Below, piece after piece: positions 1 to 11,814 of a stretch of 64,000 bases of DNA. Under the pieces are notes generated by a model. The model saw nothing but the letters and a program-made list of their open reading frames with translations, searched no databases and was not told the DNA's origin. Each line of letters starts with the position of its first letter. Within the stretch, counting starts at the first letter, position 1. This DNA is from Galerina marginata (lineage: Eukaryota > Basidiomycota > Agaricomycetes > Agaricales > Galerinaceae): assembly GCA_023014335.1 (NCBI GenBank), contig JAECYW010000001.1:1240001-1304000 (forward strand), in the 5' to 3' direction. The position numbers and the translations under genes are program-made.

Positions 1-2213
1 TTCGACTCCCCTTTTAATGGACTCCACGGTGCTTGTCTTTCCTAATGTTGGTCGGTAGAAGATTGTGGCTGCTCGGCCAGGGAAATACATGGGGTCTACA
101 ATGGATCGTTCACATTTAACTTAAAATGCCTTTTGAGAATTATGACGCTTACCACTGGTTTCCTTGATATAATATCCTGTCTCTGCCTTGAAATCGTTAC
201 TTGCAATATGGGGTATCTCCAACATTTTCATGGCACGATCCAGCATGCCATGCACGATCTCGAAGCCAGCGCTCTTGTTGCACCACACCGCTGCTGCATG
301 TCGTTCATTACGCGCCTGGCGCTCTCGTGACGGATCCTTGAAGACGACATCTGAGGTTTCGAAAATCTTGATGGGCAGGGCATGCGAACGATTTTCACGG
401 ACAGTCTTGAGGAGACCTGGAATGAGTGTCGTCCGCACGACTTGGAATTCAAGACTTTTGGGATTGGCGATTTTGACAGCTGTTTTTCCATCATCTTTGT
501 GGTTCAAATACTCAAAATTCTCTTCATGAGAGCACTGACTACAAGTATCAGCTTCCTATAGACGTGTAAAGTGCTCTTACAACTCACGAGAATAAGAGGG
601 AGAACTTCGATCCAGCCTGCTAAAGCCCACTCAGTGCGAATAACATCACATAGCTTGCTGACCGTCAATGGTTGAGCCACAGTGCTGGTAGCCGGGAACG
701 TATGTGGAAGGTTGTTGAATCCGTGCGCAATGGCGGCATCCTCCATGATGTCGCATTCATGAAGGATATCCGGTCGTGTCGGTGGGATGCATACCGAAAT
801 CTCGTCCTTATTTGACACAGAAACAGAGGCAGTCAAAGACATTCTTGTCAGCAAATCCGATACTCCGTCGGCAGTGAGAGAAAGCCCCGTGCATGAATTG
901 ACATATGATGCATGGGCTTTCATCTGCCGTCCCGATAGGTCTGGGCAAACGCGAGTCTGACCATTGGGTAGGATAACCCTGACAGGTTCAATCCTGGGTA
1001 TAATACTGTTAAAAAAAAACCGAAATTTACGGCCAGCTAAGCTTACGTGAAGGGCTCCGCGCAGTATTCGGAGAACATGGTAGAGACTATGTTCACAACG
1101 ATGTCAAGTTTCGTCTGATCAGTAGCAGTGACATCAATGAAAATGTTCTTTGTCTCCAACGTAATTTTGCTATGATCCGAGTTAATAATCGGAGGCATCG
1201 AAAGTACTTGGTCTTTCGAGTCATAGATGATTGGGTAGACAGGGGAGTCGCGGATAATGTGTAGATATTTCGCGAGGTGTTTTTCAGACTGGCGTTGGAT
1301 GCTATTTCAGACCATGGACGTAGAACGCGTAAGAAGACACACCTCGTAGAGAGTCATCAACTCCTCTGCGGTATAGGACTTATCTTTCCCCAAAGGTGCG
1401 AATTTTATGTCCTTGGGAGCTTTTGCCTCGTATCGGAAAGGTGGTGTCAAGGTGTCTAAATCATGGGTTCCGATCGCAACAAGTTGCCTGCGCCTGCAGA
1501 GATTCTGATGCAACTTGTCCTGTAGGTCGATGAAAGAGGCATAAGAGCTGGGCGTGAACTTGACATTGCGCAAGACGGCACAAGCGAATAACGGCCTGAT
1601 TTTCGATGTCTGGAACGATTATCTGAGGGGGGAACATTACAGGAGAGGTTGATGCTCACCTCGGGATCGACAGTGACGTTCAGAAGTCCAGACTCTCCTT
1701 CAGGCGGATAGACGAGTTTATATGTAGGCGCTTCGGATATTCGAAGGAAAGTACGCAGAGCTCGGGCAATGCCTTCGATGCACAGTAGATCATATCTGCG
1801 AAGATCACCCACCGATTGTAGAGGTGTCGTTCAAAAATGCAAGGAATACTTGCCTATTGGCAGGGATCTCTATTTTCAATAGCTTTTGACGCGATGAGTT
1901 CCAAGGACCGTAAATGAGAATGCAATGGCCAACTTACTGGTCGTTCCGCTGGTAAGCCCTTCTTAACAGCTTCCTCCACCTCGGCAGTGGTCTGTAGGGG
2001 TTTAAATTAACCTAGAAAAAGACAGAATCATTCCATCAAACCTACATCTTCATCAAGTTCCAGACCATAATCAAAGCACAGTGAATCGAACTCTTCCGTT
2101 GCTACAAGATGCACGCTGAGCTCCTTATCGACGTGTAAGAAGTGAAACAATTTACTGTATTCCTTTCCCAGGCGTTCCCAGAGCTCTGCTTTGTCTACTG
2201 CGATTGTGGGCAT
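1..2213 (-). CDS. FRS1: Phenylalanyl-tRNA synthetase beta subunit, cytosolic (3' end cut by window)
   Basis: Beta subunit of the cytosolic alpha2-beta2 phenylalanyl-tRNA synthetase, which charges tRNA-Phe. The start at 2213 opens with [20 protein letters not shown] and continues into [12 protein letters not shown], the conserved N-terminus of eukaryotic PheRS beta. Further exons at about 1812-1456, 1573-1307, 923-504 and 507-121 show the B5-like core ([20 protein letters not shown]) and the catalytic-like domain ([30 protein letters not shown]). The last visible exon reads [15 protein letters not shown], so roughly the final tenth of the protein lies left of the window. The coding part is split by several short introns. 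It is divergent from the DPH6-type gene, with 155 nt between start codons. Family assignment is secure; individual exon borders are approximate. Confidence 0.93.
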
Positions 2214-2368
2214 TTTCGAGTTCGAGTGTAAAGATGAGTTCCAAAGGGAGGATTGGACAGAAGATAAATCGAGTCAGTCAAATCTAAGTTTACCCAATCG
2301 GAAGAGTGCGATCATGTTTTTTCTCCGACCTCCGATTAGATGTCACTGATATCTTTCCAACTCCCACA
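2214..2368. promoter_or_regulatory. Shared promoter region between FRS1 and DPH6-type gene
   Basis: This 155 nt gap separates two divergent start codons, so both promoters must lie here or overlap the genes. No clear TATA box is visible; the sequence has pyrimidine-rich stretches. The promoter role is inferred from gene order only. Confidence 0.45.
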
Positions 2369-4974
2369 ATGAAATATCTCGCATTGCTCAGCGGCGGGAA
2401 GGACAGTTGCTACAACCTTGTTCACTGTGCACAAAACGGTCATGAATTAGTAGCCGCGGCATCACTAGGCCCTGAGCCTGGTAAAGGTCCGATCAGCACC
2501 CCGTCAAGAATTTTCACAGTATTCATGGGCTCTTAGAGGAACTGGATTCATATCTCTATCAGACCGTTGGACAAGACGCGATCGAATTCGTCGCGCGCGC
2601 CTTGGAGGTTCCCCTCTACCGCAGAGTCATCACTGGGGATGCACTTGAACAGGGATCAGAGTATGGTGGACGAAACGCGAATAACGCAGGTGGTGTTGCT
2701 GGAGATGAGACTGAAGATCTTTACGAGTTGTTGTTGACTGTGCAGGTGAATGGCTACCTGTCTGATATTGTTTTATTAATGGCTGAACGAGACCTTGTGT
2801 CAGGCCCACCATCCAGATGTTAAAGGTGTATCAGTCGGTGCCATACTTTCCAATTATCAGCGAGTGAGGGTCGAACATGTGTCAGTATAAGTGTTGTTGT
2901 TTCAAGATTACCCTGACCTCTTACTCTATAATAGTTGTCGCCGACTTGAACTTACTCCTCTTTGCTACTTGTGGCAAAGAAACCAAGGAGAGTTACTAGC
3001 GGAAATGATTGAGGCTGGCATGGAGGCTATCTTGATTAAAGTGGCAGGCATTGGTCTTACGACTTCGCACCTTGGAAAGACTCTGGCACAAATGGAGCCT
3101 ACTCTAAAAAAATTGGTAAGCAGTTGGTTGCACTCGAATATGCATGACTAATTTGGTACATCAGAATACTCTATACGGTTTACACATATGTGGTGAAGGC
3201 GGTGAATACGAAACGTTGACTCTGGATTGCCCACTTTTCAAACATCGTATCAAATTGTGAGAAGTTCGGACATATGGCTTGCACAATCACTAATCAGTTT
3301 CTCTAGAATTGACACGGAGACAGTAATCCACTCGGACAGCGACTTCGCCGCTGTTGCTTATCTTCGTGTTACGGCTGCTGAGTTGGTGCCAAAACCACCA
3401 AAACCAACTAGCGCGCAGGCGGTTTCTACCCCACCTCTCTTGGAAGACGAATTTAAGGCTTTGCAAGGTGCTATTTTGCAATCGCAAGGTCGATCCGAGG
3501 CAAGAAATCTTCCCTCTTTACACGTTGGCTCGCGTGCCTTCCACCATCCAACTGGTCCTATGTCGTCTATCGGTTTGCGTAAAGGAGCGTGGGTGGTCGT
3601 TGCGAATATACAGGTATCGTTATTGGAAGACGAAAACGATATCACAATCGAAGAGGAAGTTATCCGATGCTTTAACACCCTTGCTGGTGAGTTTCTTATT
3701 GTTGTTGTTCATGCACTTCTCAACCTCCATGCAGAACACCTTGCTGAAGGCGGTCTGACATTGTCCCAGTGTTGTATCATCAACATTTTTATCTCATCTA
3801 TGGACCTATTTCTACGTGTTAATGCCGTTTACTCTACGTTCCTCGGGACCAGCCCACCAGCACGAGCTTGTGTTGGTGTTGATCTTCCACCAGGAATACG
3901 CGTAAGGATGGAAGCCATGGCTTTTTCTGAAAAGACTTCCTTTGATCGACAAGCTCTCCATGTCCAAGGCCTCAGTTACTGGGCGCCCGCAAATATTGGG
4001 CCGTACTCACAAGCGATAGCGGTCGGCGAACGCGTTTTTATATCTGGTCAGATCGGACTCTTACCAAGTCAACTGGCCCTTCCGTCTCCTCGATCGTTGG
4101 CAACTGAACTTGGTTTAGCGTCTCAGCATGTAGCACGCGTTACTTCGGCACTGAGGGATTATTCTGGAGGAGGTTGGGAAGGCTACACCCAACTGGCGTT
4201 ATATTGGATGACCCAGCTGGATGACCTCGTCCACGTCAAAGCAGGACATATTGCTCTTCAGGTCATAACCTTCGGTCTTCCTCGAAATGCCAGGCTAATG
4301 ATTTGAGTTTTAACAGTCTTCCGATCATCCTACGTTGTTTTTGGTTGTGAAAGAATTGCCCAAAGATGCACTGGTCGAGAAACAGGTGCTCCTCCACACA
4401 GGAAGATGTCCAGTTATTGATGAGGATGATGGTGAAGTTCTGCTGCAAAATAGCGTCCCTTCGTACGAAAGAGGTCAGTGAAAAAGGTTTTTTCTGCTTT
4501 CCTGCCTTAATTTATTCCTCAGGATATTCAAATATTGGTGACCAGGGTGCCTTGGAGTGGGAGTTCTCTAGTTTCAAAGAAGATGATTCCTCTTGCGTGA
4601 TTATCTTTGTGAAAGGAGGTAATTACAAGCCAGGCTTCCTCAAAAAACCCGTTAAATCATGCTTCTAGACTTCCGAAAAGGTGTCACTCATTTCCAAGAA
4701 CTCTCCTCCAAAATGACTTCCATTGTGGCTTCTGCACTGTCAATAAGATATTTTTACCGACCGGACACAGGCACCGATAGTGGGTATTCAACGGCTAATG
4801 TGATTTCTTGACTAAAATTTAAAGACAGTGCAATACCTATGCAGGCGTATTTTTGGAGAAAACGGTGCTCCTGCCGTTACACCTGTTCCTTGTCAGATGA
4901 TCTCTAGTCTATCCACGGACGACTGGGATCTCGCATTTTGTGTCGTTACTGCGTCAAGGACTCAGAATCAATAA
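2369..4974 (+). CDS. DPH6: Diphthine-ammonia ligase with C-terminal RidA/YjgF-like domains
   Basis: Catalyses the last step of diphthamide formation on EF-2, the ATP-dependent amidation of diphthine. The N-terminus MKYLALLSGGKDSCYNLVHC carries the PP-loop motif SGGKDS of the adenine-nucleotide alpha-hydrolase fold. Later exons carry LYRRVITGD, LLAEMIEAGMEAILIKVAG and LYGLHICGEGGEYETLTLDC, the conserved GEGGEYE block of the family. After a variable linker come two segments of the RidA/YjgF type, the second reading ANIGPYSQAIAVGERVFISG. This ATP-binding plus two-RidA layout is the usual fungal and plant form. The C-terminal exon ends in LSTDDWDLAFCVVTASRTQ at 4974. About nine introns interrupt the gene. 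The end was chosen by frame continuity and is the least certain part. Confidence 0.88.
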
Positions 4975-5151
4975 TCACTACACTTTCGTAACTTTGTGGG
5001 ATGGATGAAAATACTTTGTATGTAAACAAAATTGTCTAGCGATGATTAGATTCGATGTCCATAATACGAATACATCTACAGGCACAGCAATGATGAGGAT
5101 GGGACAGGACGAAATGCCACGACACTATTTATTACCTTTACGAATCCGGAA

Positions 5152-7642
5152 CTAGGGGTTAGTTTCTTCTCCCAGGAGCTTCATTTCACCTAGTCGGCGG
5201 CGCATGGCTTTCTCGGTAGGGGTAGGCGGCACTCGACGAGCAAGAAGAGCACCTACAAGGGTGCAAACGCCTCCAAAACGGAAAGCCCAAGCGACACCGT
5301 TCTTACCCAGATATGTATTGGACTCGTCGGTGCTTGGCCCGTCGACGACACGGAATATGATACTTGTAGCTATAGCCACCTAAGAGGTCCGTCAGCCCAG
5401 CAAGATGAGCATGCATAGAAATCGCTCACAATCAACTGAGGCACGACGATCGACAGGTTATGGATGCCAAGGATAGTTCCACCTGCCCAAGGTGTTCCAG
5501 GAATCATTTCTTCATCTGCCTGATTGTCGTACTCGTCGAAGGAGCGACGACGAATCAAAGGCTGCCTTTCGGCGACAGAAGGACGAAGGTGGTTAGGTGT
5601 CGAGACATTGCGGGCATGGAAAGGTCGTCGAGTATCGTGCACGACATGAACTGGCGGTGGAGGCTCTTTTAATAGCTGGGGTAGAAATCAAATTAGGGAG
5701 AATCGTAGTTAAGATGAAGTAGTCATTACCTCCATGATAATTGTAAAGGGCACCCACATGGCGACGGCCCAGCAAATACCCACAAGGCTGATGAATATAG
5801 TAGCCTAAATAACGAATAAATAAGCGATTAATGTGGTCGTAGGTAGGAGGAACACACCTGAAACACTGTAGAGATATAAAACGTCGAAAGTGTCAAGAAA
5901 CTGAAGAATATCAGCGCCGCTGTCCAGATGTTGCGGAGAAGGAAAGGCATGACAGGAAGGTGTAGTGCTTTTCCTCGACGCGCTGCGTCAACTTTCCATT
6001 GGCGAACTGTAGCTCTGAGGCGAGATATTTCAGCGTCGCCGTCGACATCAGTCTTAGCACCCATAAGCCGGCGATCGCGAGTAGCGAGATAGGGAAGAAG
6101 AGTGCCCGCAGTAACACCAACTAGAGATAAATGTAAGGGACTGGCTAAAAATAAGTGATAGTGACTGACCAATGCTATAGATTAACATGGCAAATTCTCC
6201 TGTTCTCGTAGCAAGTTCTGGGTCTGGTTCCTCCTTATGTTCATAGGCCATGATTTGACCCATGTATGTCGTGCTAAGACGAATCAGGACCAAGCGAAAG
6301 AAAAAAATACGGGAAGACACACGAGTAAAATAAGAAAGGGAACCTACAAGACAGGAGTATTAGTGTTATTATATTGACAATGCGATGTATGACGGACCAT
6401 CCCATAAAGGCACAGAGTTGAACATAACAAACGCGACGGATAGGTTTTGGTAGGGTTTTGATGGAATTGAAAATGCTTATGAACACATCTTTCATACTTC
6501 TGCAAAGAAGTCACTTTGAGGTCCCTGTCAAAGAGGGTGACTACATACCCCTGCCTGCGCTGGGCTTCAGGCCGTTCTTCCTCATGATGGCTGGCACAAG
6601 TCATCCATACAGTGCCTACAAGGATCAAAATACAGATGACACAAAACTTGCGGAATTGGCTGCCTCCTATGAGCCTGATGATAGGCAAGTCGGCCAACGG
6701 CAAAAATCCTAGAATATGTTGTGAGACATAGGGTTCGAAGAACGAGGAATGGACTTGCCAAAACCAAAACCGACGATGTTTCCTGCGTTGGTCATGCGAC
6801 CGCTCCACGCGTTAGCAGTGCTAAGCTGGCTGGGAGGAGTCACGTCGAGTAAAAGATTTCGGAGAGAGGCCTGCAATCCATTCAAGGCGAAATCCAGGAC
6901 ATAAAACGACACAATGGCGAATCCAATAGACGTCCATTTAACCTAGCAAAGCGTAAGCGTAAAGCAAATATCTGATCAATTTATTTTACAATGATATTTC
7001 GCCGTTCTGTCCAGTCACCATCGCCAACACCAAGGAGGTCAACGAAGAATTGTGATAATTCCTGACAGTATGCGAGGGTGATCGTAGATACGACCAGAGC
7101 GATGGTTGAGACTCCAATCCAGAAGCGTCGGCGATACTTGGAGGTAGAAGCGTCAGATAAGGCTCCTAAAGATGAATGGCATAAATCACTCAAGGTGGAC
7201 AGGCTATATAAGAGATCGTACAAACCTATGAGCGGTTGTGCTACCAACCCACTGATTGGACCCGCCAGCCACACAAGGGACGTCAAGTGTTCCTTGAGAC
7301 CAAGGTCGAGTAGAAATGGAGTCCCATATCTAGACGAGAGGCCGAACGGGAATCAGTGTGGACGGAGTCAAACATATTGAATCGACCGTACCCAAGTTCG
7401 ACCGTCCACGCGATTTGCGCTCCTGCCATCGAGATACTGAGGGTTATCAGGTCCCACGTGGACAGAAGGCGCCTCGGGGAGGTTGCTCTCGATTCGCCAT
7501 TACCAGTACCGTTGGCGTGCACAGTCGAGGCGTTCTCCGAGTTGTCACTGTCAGGTTCGGCTTGGTCCTGGTGTCGCCCTCGTGTCGCCGGCCATGGAAT
7601 TTGACTTGTTGGGTCGTCGCTATCAGCAATGGGGGGTATCAT
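5152..7642 (-). CDS. Sucrose-type (GPH/SUT family) membrane transporter
   Basis: A proton-coupled glycoside transporter of the major facilitator superfamily, related by sequence pattern to plant sucrose carriers and fission yeast Sut1; it would act at the plasma membrane. Exon 1 (from 7642) has a charged cytosolic N-terminus and then TM1, LITLSISMAGAQIAWTVELG. The next exons give a TPFLLDLGL segment and LVWLAGPISGLVAQPLIG, then the loop 2-3 signature DASTSKYRRRFWIG, followed by more membrane segments. Another exon reads LDFALNGLQASLRNLLLDV, the conserved TM4-5 block. The C-terminal exon ends GLLGEETNP-like at 5152. Eight or more introns are present. Substrate (sucrose, maltose or another alpha-glucoside) cannot be decided from sequence. 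Confidence 0.86.
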
Positions 7643-8124
7643 GATGGTTCAAACTTCAAAGGTAACCGCCTGCTGGGAGGGAGGCAAGTAGCATTCGGAG
7701 TGCTGGCAGCAGGGCACTTATGTATAGCTTGCCCCAACTAGGGTCCAGGCCGACATGAACTCTTCACCGGAGCACTCGGCAGTCCCCGACGTCACAGTCA
7801 TACCAGCTCATACACCGAATAACGGTCAGATAGCCTTTCGTATATAATGAGCATTGGTTGTAATGATTTATTATCTACAACATCTACAACAGGTCATTTT
7901 GGACCGAGAACACCAAAACTACAACCATAAGAAAGAAAGTTAAAAATACAGGGATAAATAAGCGACGGCGGTCAGATCAATTACTGTCCAAGACATGCAG
8001 TACTGTCGGAATCGGTCAAATTTACACAAAGCAGACAAAACTGTTCAGCGATAATCATACAGTGTGATGATTTGGTAGTACATGTGAGGAACACAGTCGG
8101 AGATGTTGAACGGGCGATCACGAA
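7643..8124. other. Intergenic region, transporter promoter and ankyrin gene 3' end
   Basis: This 482 nt stretch lies between two genes that both run on the minus strand. It must hold the promoter and leader of the sucrose-type transporter and the 3' UTR of the ankyrin gene. I see no coding exon or repeat in it. The part around 7900-8000 is AT-rich and contains several ATAAA-like strings on the minus strand side that could serve polyadenylation. Confidence 0.5.
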
Positions 8125-10127
8125 TCACGATCCGCGGACGGAAGCCGAAGACAAACCGCGCCGATGACTGGAGCTTGTCGAAGCCTCGAAGGACTGCAAG
8201 GGCTTTGCAAGGATATGAAAGGCTTTCCGACGGCCATTTGTTGGCGTGGTGTGGTCTTCCGTTGCGATAGGTGGCTCGGGAAATCGGGCATATTGGCTTG
8301 GCGGGCCAGTATAGGACTCCGAATCCTCAAAAGCCAGTCTGTCCATGCTGGCGATCGACCGAAGAGATTTTGACGTAGAGGAGGATCTAGCGAGGGATGG
8401 CCCTGACGGGAGAGGAGAAATCGCACCACGGGTGGTACTAGGACCCGTACCAGAACGACTCCGGCTGTCGGGTTGGGGCGTACTGCTCCCTGAACCGGAA
8501 GAGTTATTAAATTGTGTCGTCCTAAGCTGTGCAGCTGATACTGAAGGTCGCAACTTTCGCGGGGTTATAGACCCGCTCATCAGCGCAGTGATATCATCGC
8601 CATTGGAGGATGGTCCAGCTGACGCAAAATGTGATCCGTTCTGAGATCTGTTTTCCGTTGATGCCGTCCCTTGGCTACCACTCCGATTTCGATTGAGATA
8701 CTTTTCCATAGCATCAGCATCTCTCTCTCGCATGCGACTTGCTATTGGGGATAGTGCAGAGACAGGGTTGGGTGGGGCAGCTAAGGTCGAGCCTTTCGAT
8801 GCTCCGGGTGTAGGAAAGGCGGAGACGCTGCTTACAGACGGCACATGTGGTGTGTGATGTGATGAACTGGACTGGGCGAAGACGCCGGAGCTTGAGCCTG
8901 TGGATGGTTGAGACGGAGAAGAGGATAGTTGGCCACCGATCATGGGTTCTGGGTCACCACTGTCCGATGTAGCCGTTGTTCGACTTGTGCCCGACCCGCT
9001 CCTCATCCTAGCCATCATCCGATCCTTGGCTGGAACGGGAGGAGGATTTGCAATGGTGATAGGGACAGAACCCCCCCATTCGCTTCCTCCTCGTGAGGCT
9101 GCCTGGGCCGCCTGAGCAAATATATTCCTACGTTGTTTTTTGTTATTCTCGAATTGCGCTCTTGCGGTATCTTGAAGAGTGTCCCTCGTGCTGAAACTAA
9201 TGAAAAACAGTTGCCATAAGCCGTAACGAAACATTAACATTAGAGAGGCACGAACGAGTAAGCGTAATCTGAAGCGGTGAATCCCTGGTTATTTCTAGCG
9301 GAATATTGACAGCCTCGTTCTATTAGCAACTGGACGGTCTGAATCACTCGAATTAGGTATTCAAACTGGCAGTTAAATAATAATCACTAACCGGAACGTG
9401 TCCCCAGGAGCTTGCACTATCGACCCATATTTGTAAGCCAAAGAAGGTCATACTTTGCTCTACTTCGGTTCACTTACTAGTGTAATGGCGTGTTTCCCTT
9501 GTTGTCAGAGAGGTCAAAATCCGCGCCAAGGTCGCATAGCATCTGATTCGACATAGATGAGGACACGGAAGAATATCATGGAAGGGACATGAAACACACT
9601 CGAACAAGCTCCTCGTTGCCTTTCAGGGCAGCGATGTGCAGAGCCGTTTTGCCTTGGACGTTTGACCAGTCGAGAATCCACGAGTAACGGTCAAAATACA
9701 TGCGCGCCATCCGCAAATTGGCTCCAGTGTTATCCTCAGACTTGGACAGCGAAGATGAAGGCTTTTGGTCTGCCAGCAGCATGAGAATCGTGTTATTTTC
9801 GGAATCCTGCGGAACTGTTACACGAGGGAAAGAGAGGCAGGGCAAAGCACAGACACACCTTGCTCAACTCCTCATCGTCATGGCCAGCGCTGAGGAGGAA
9901 CTCAAACGTCTCTTCATGACCAAGTACCGCCGCCCATGCTAACGAAGTATATCGTCGGGGAGCGGTGTCGGGATTTCGCATGTCCGTTCGCTGGATTAGG
10001 CGTTTCACGAGGAACAGATTATTTTCTATGTTAAAACGCCGTCTTCAGCGCGATGGGTTGGAATGATAAGGGTTTGCTAACCTTTGACTGCCCTCCGCAG
10101 ACGCGCGGTGGCATCTTTCTCGGCCAT
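8125..10127 (-). CDS. Ankyrin-repeat protein with Ser-rich tail (Avo2-like layout)
   Basis: The start at 10127 gives MAEKDATARLRRAVKG, followed by repeats in successive exons: LVKRLIQRTDMRN, TSLAWAAVLGHEETFEFLLS, GKTALHIAALKGNEELVR, MLCDLGADFDLSDNKGNTPL, HYASSWGHV and LLIERGCQYSARNNQGFTA. These are four to five ankyrin repeats of about 33 residues. The last exon (about 9200-8125) encodes a helix rich in Gln, Asn and Ala, then some 300 residues of Ser/Pro/Gly-rich low complexity ending SSSHRRGLSSASVRGS. N-terminal ankyrins with a disordered tail match yeast Avo2, a TORC2 accessory protein; that link is my inference from layout, not a search. It is divergent from the STEEP1-family gene at 180 nt. 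Confidence 0.82.
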
Positions 10128-10307
10128 GGAGGCAAGATACGGGGGAAAAGGTGGAGGTAGGAAGAGAGTACGGGTTTCAATCATGGACGGGCAACCGAAC
10201 GGGAAAGCACTTAATGGTCACGTGACTTGCACTGCTTTCGGTTTGAAATGAAAAGACCCTGACTGTAAGGCACAACCGTACCTTAACGGTTAACCTCCAT
10301 CCACCTT
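10128..10307. promoter_or_regulatory. Shared promoter region between ankyrin and STEEP1-type genes
   Basis: The 180 nt between two divergent start codons must supply both promoters. The sequence contains a CACGTGA E-box-like string near 10216-10222, which could be a bHLH site, and a pyrimidine-rich patch just before the plus-strand ATG. The regulatory role is inferred from position. Confidence 0.45.
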
Positions 10308-10954
10308 ATGCCAAAAGTCGTCTCTAGATCTGCGGTTTCATCTTCAACGGATGGTGGGTGCTTCTCTGCCCGTGTGTGAACGTGTTATTCAACCTCTTTC
10401 AGCACAACCAACCGCGAGTTCGGCAGCATCACTTCGTGTCTACTGTGAGCGTGGAATCGTGGCTGAAAATATCTCTGTCTTGATCATGGTTCCTAGACTG
10501 CATCTGCGGCGAGTTCATCGTATGTCCATCCCATCTCTCCTGGCGACATGATATCTAATTGATGAGTCCTCAGCTTGTTATTGATAAAAGCCTGGCGACT
10601 CTTTCTCGTCGAAAGACAGACAACGCCATCATAATCAGGTCTCAAGACAGTGATGATGGGAAGGCTAGAGTTTTTAAACTGAATGCTGTGGCAGAGGAGC
10701 CAATTTTATTAGAGAGGCCAGTACCATGCCTTCTTCGTCACCAGAGCTTTGGTTGAACTGCGGCCTCCATCAGACCAGGAGGCCACGAGAAGCAATACAG
10801 ATTTCACTGTCCAAGATGTTCCCTCAAGATCGGATATCAGTCTTTACCTCCGCCCGTGAAATCTGCACCCTTCCTTTACATCATTTCAGGCGCTCTGACG
10901 CAAATGCAGGGCCAAGTGCCGCCCGACGCGTTCGACGGTGAAAATGACACATGA
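10308..10954 (+). CDS. STEEP1/CXorf56 (UPF0428) family protein
   Basis: Exons joined by frame give MPKVVSRSAVSSSTDAQPTA, then LRVYYCICGEFI, then LVIDKSLATLSRRKTDNAII with KARVFKLNAVAEEPILLERP, then GHEKQYRFHCPRCSLKIGYQ and APFLYIISGALTQMQG. This matches human STEEP1 (start MPKVVSRS; YYCLCGQ; ERQYRKKCAKC; FYQSQP). In animals the protein binds STING for ER exit; in fungi its role is unknown and a spliceosome link has been suggested. Four cysteines in two CxC/CxxC pairs could bind zinc. The protein stops soon after the conserved core (DAFDGENDT, TGA at 10954), lacking the long animal C-terminal coiled coil. The join between LLERP and GGHEKQ has no clean phase-compatible donor, so the exon border near 10700-10780 is uncertain. 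Confidence 0.8.
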
Positions 10955-11216
10955 AAATCACATTGCGGTCCAGACCTCAGTATTCGTACAGAAGTCGCGT
11001 ATGTATACATCCCTCCCGGTTCTCCATTCCCCCAAATCTTCAAGGCTATCACAGCAAAGAGATATCTACACAAGGGGAATGATAGTTAGTAAAAGATCAT
11101 GCAATGGTATGATCGACAATACGAAAAGGAAGTCATGGAGGCTCAGATACCGTTGTAGTAAGGAAAACTCAGGACAAATGTTTCATGAACAAGTGTTCGT
11201 ACAGTGTGAATGAAGT
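10955..11216. other. Short intergenic stretch downstream of STEEP1-type gene
   Basis: About 260 nt that probably hold the 3' UTR of the upstream gene. Two stop-free plus-strand fragments (VYIPPGSPFPQIFKAITAKR and WYDRQYEKEVMEAQIPL) look protein-like but are separated by stops and joined to no recognised gene. They may be remnants of a longer C-terminus or chance. Confidence 0.3.
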
Positions 11217-11716
11217 TCACATCACAGCCAATGGTAAGAGTATTGAACTCAACACACCTTGCAATGCAACGTTGACGAGGATCAGTTGAAACGGCGAGGA
11301 GAAAGAGGTTGTCTGTTTGAAAAATTTGTTGGCAGAGGCTTTATGCTCTTTAGTTTGCGTACGCTTGGCATCGGCCAGAAAAGCAAATAACGTCGACGAC
11401 GCAAGTTCGGCGTCGTCGCCTTGCCATCGCTCACTAAGAGTGATACATGGATCAAGATCCAAGCTCGTTACACGAATTGCACCTCCGAACACGAGAAAAA
11501 AGGCTATTAGTTTTGGGTCTACATAGCATATGATATCTGAAGTAATCTGTGGCGCAAGTGCCTCAGAGCTCCTTGATGCCACCGACATAACAAGTTACAT
11601 TGATTCAGGGTGTAAGAGATATACTGAACCCAGACGACGTTGGCGGCATTGAGATGGACGGATGTTGCGACAATGAATTCAGAACGGAGGCAGTTGACGG
11701 GTAACTCAAAATTCAA
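11217..11716 (-). CDS. Possible small hypothetical protein on the minus strand (weak)
   Basis: Two open stretches on the minus strand could be exons. One reads VNCLRSEFIVATSVHLNAAN and the next runs SDIICYVDPKLIAFFLVFGG, RVTSLDLDPCITLSERWQGD and ends LVNVALQ before a GTGTGT donor. A hydrophobic patch LIAFFLVFGGAI could be a membrane segment. I recognise no family, the first splice join has no clear phase-compatible acceptor, and no start codon is convincing. It lies tail-to-tail with the STEEP1-type gene and head-to-head with the WTAP-like gene. It could equally be noncoding. Confidence 0.3.
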
Positions 11717-11814
11717 AGGCCGCCAGGGCCAAGTTCGAGGAACAGAACCCTCATCCTTACTTACCCTTCACCAATACGCGCCTCTCCACTCTCCCCCTTC
11801 TGTATATCCTCTAC

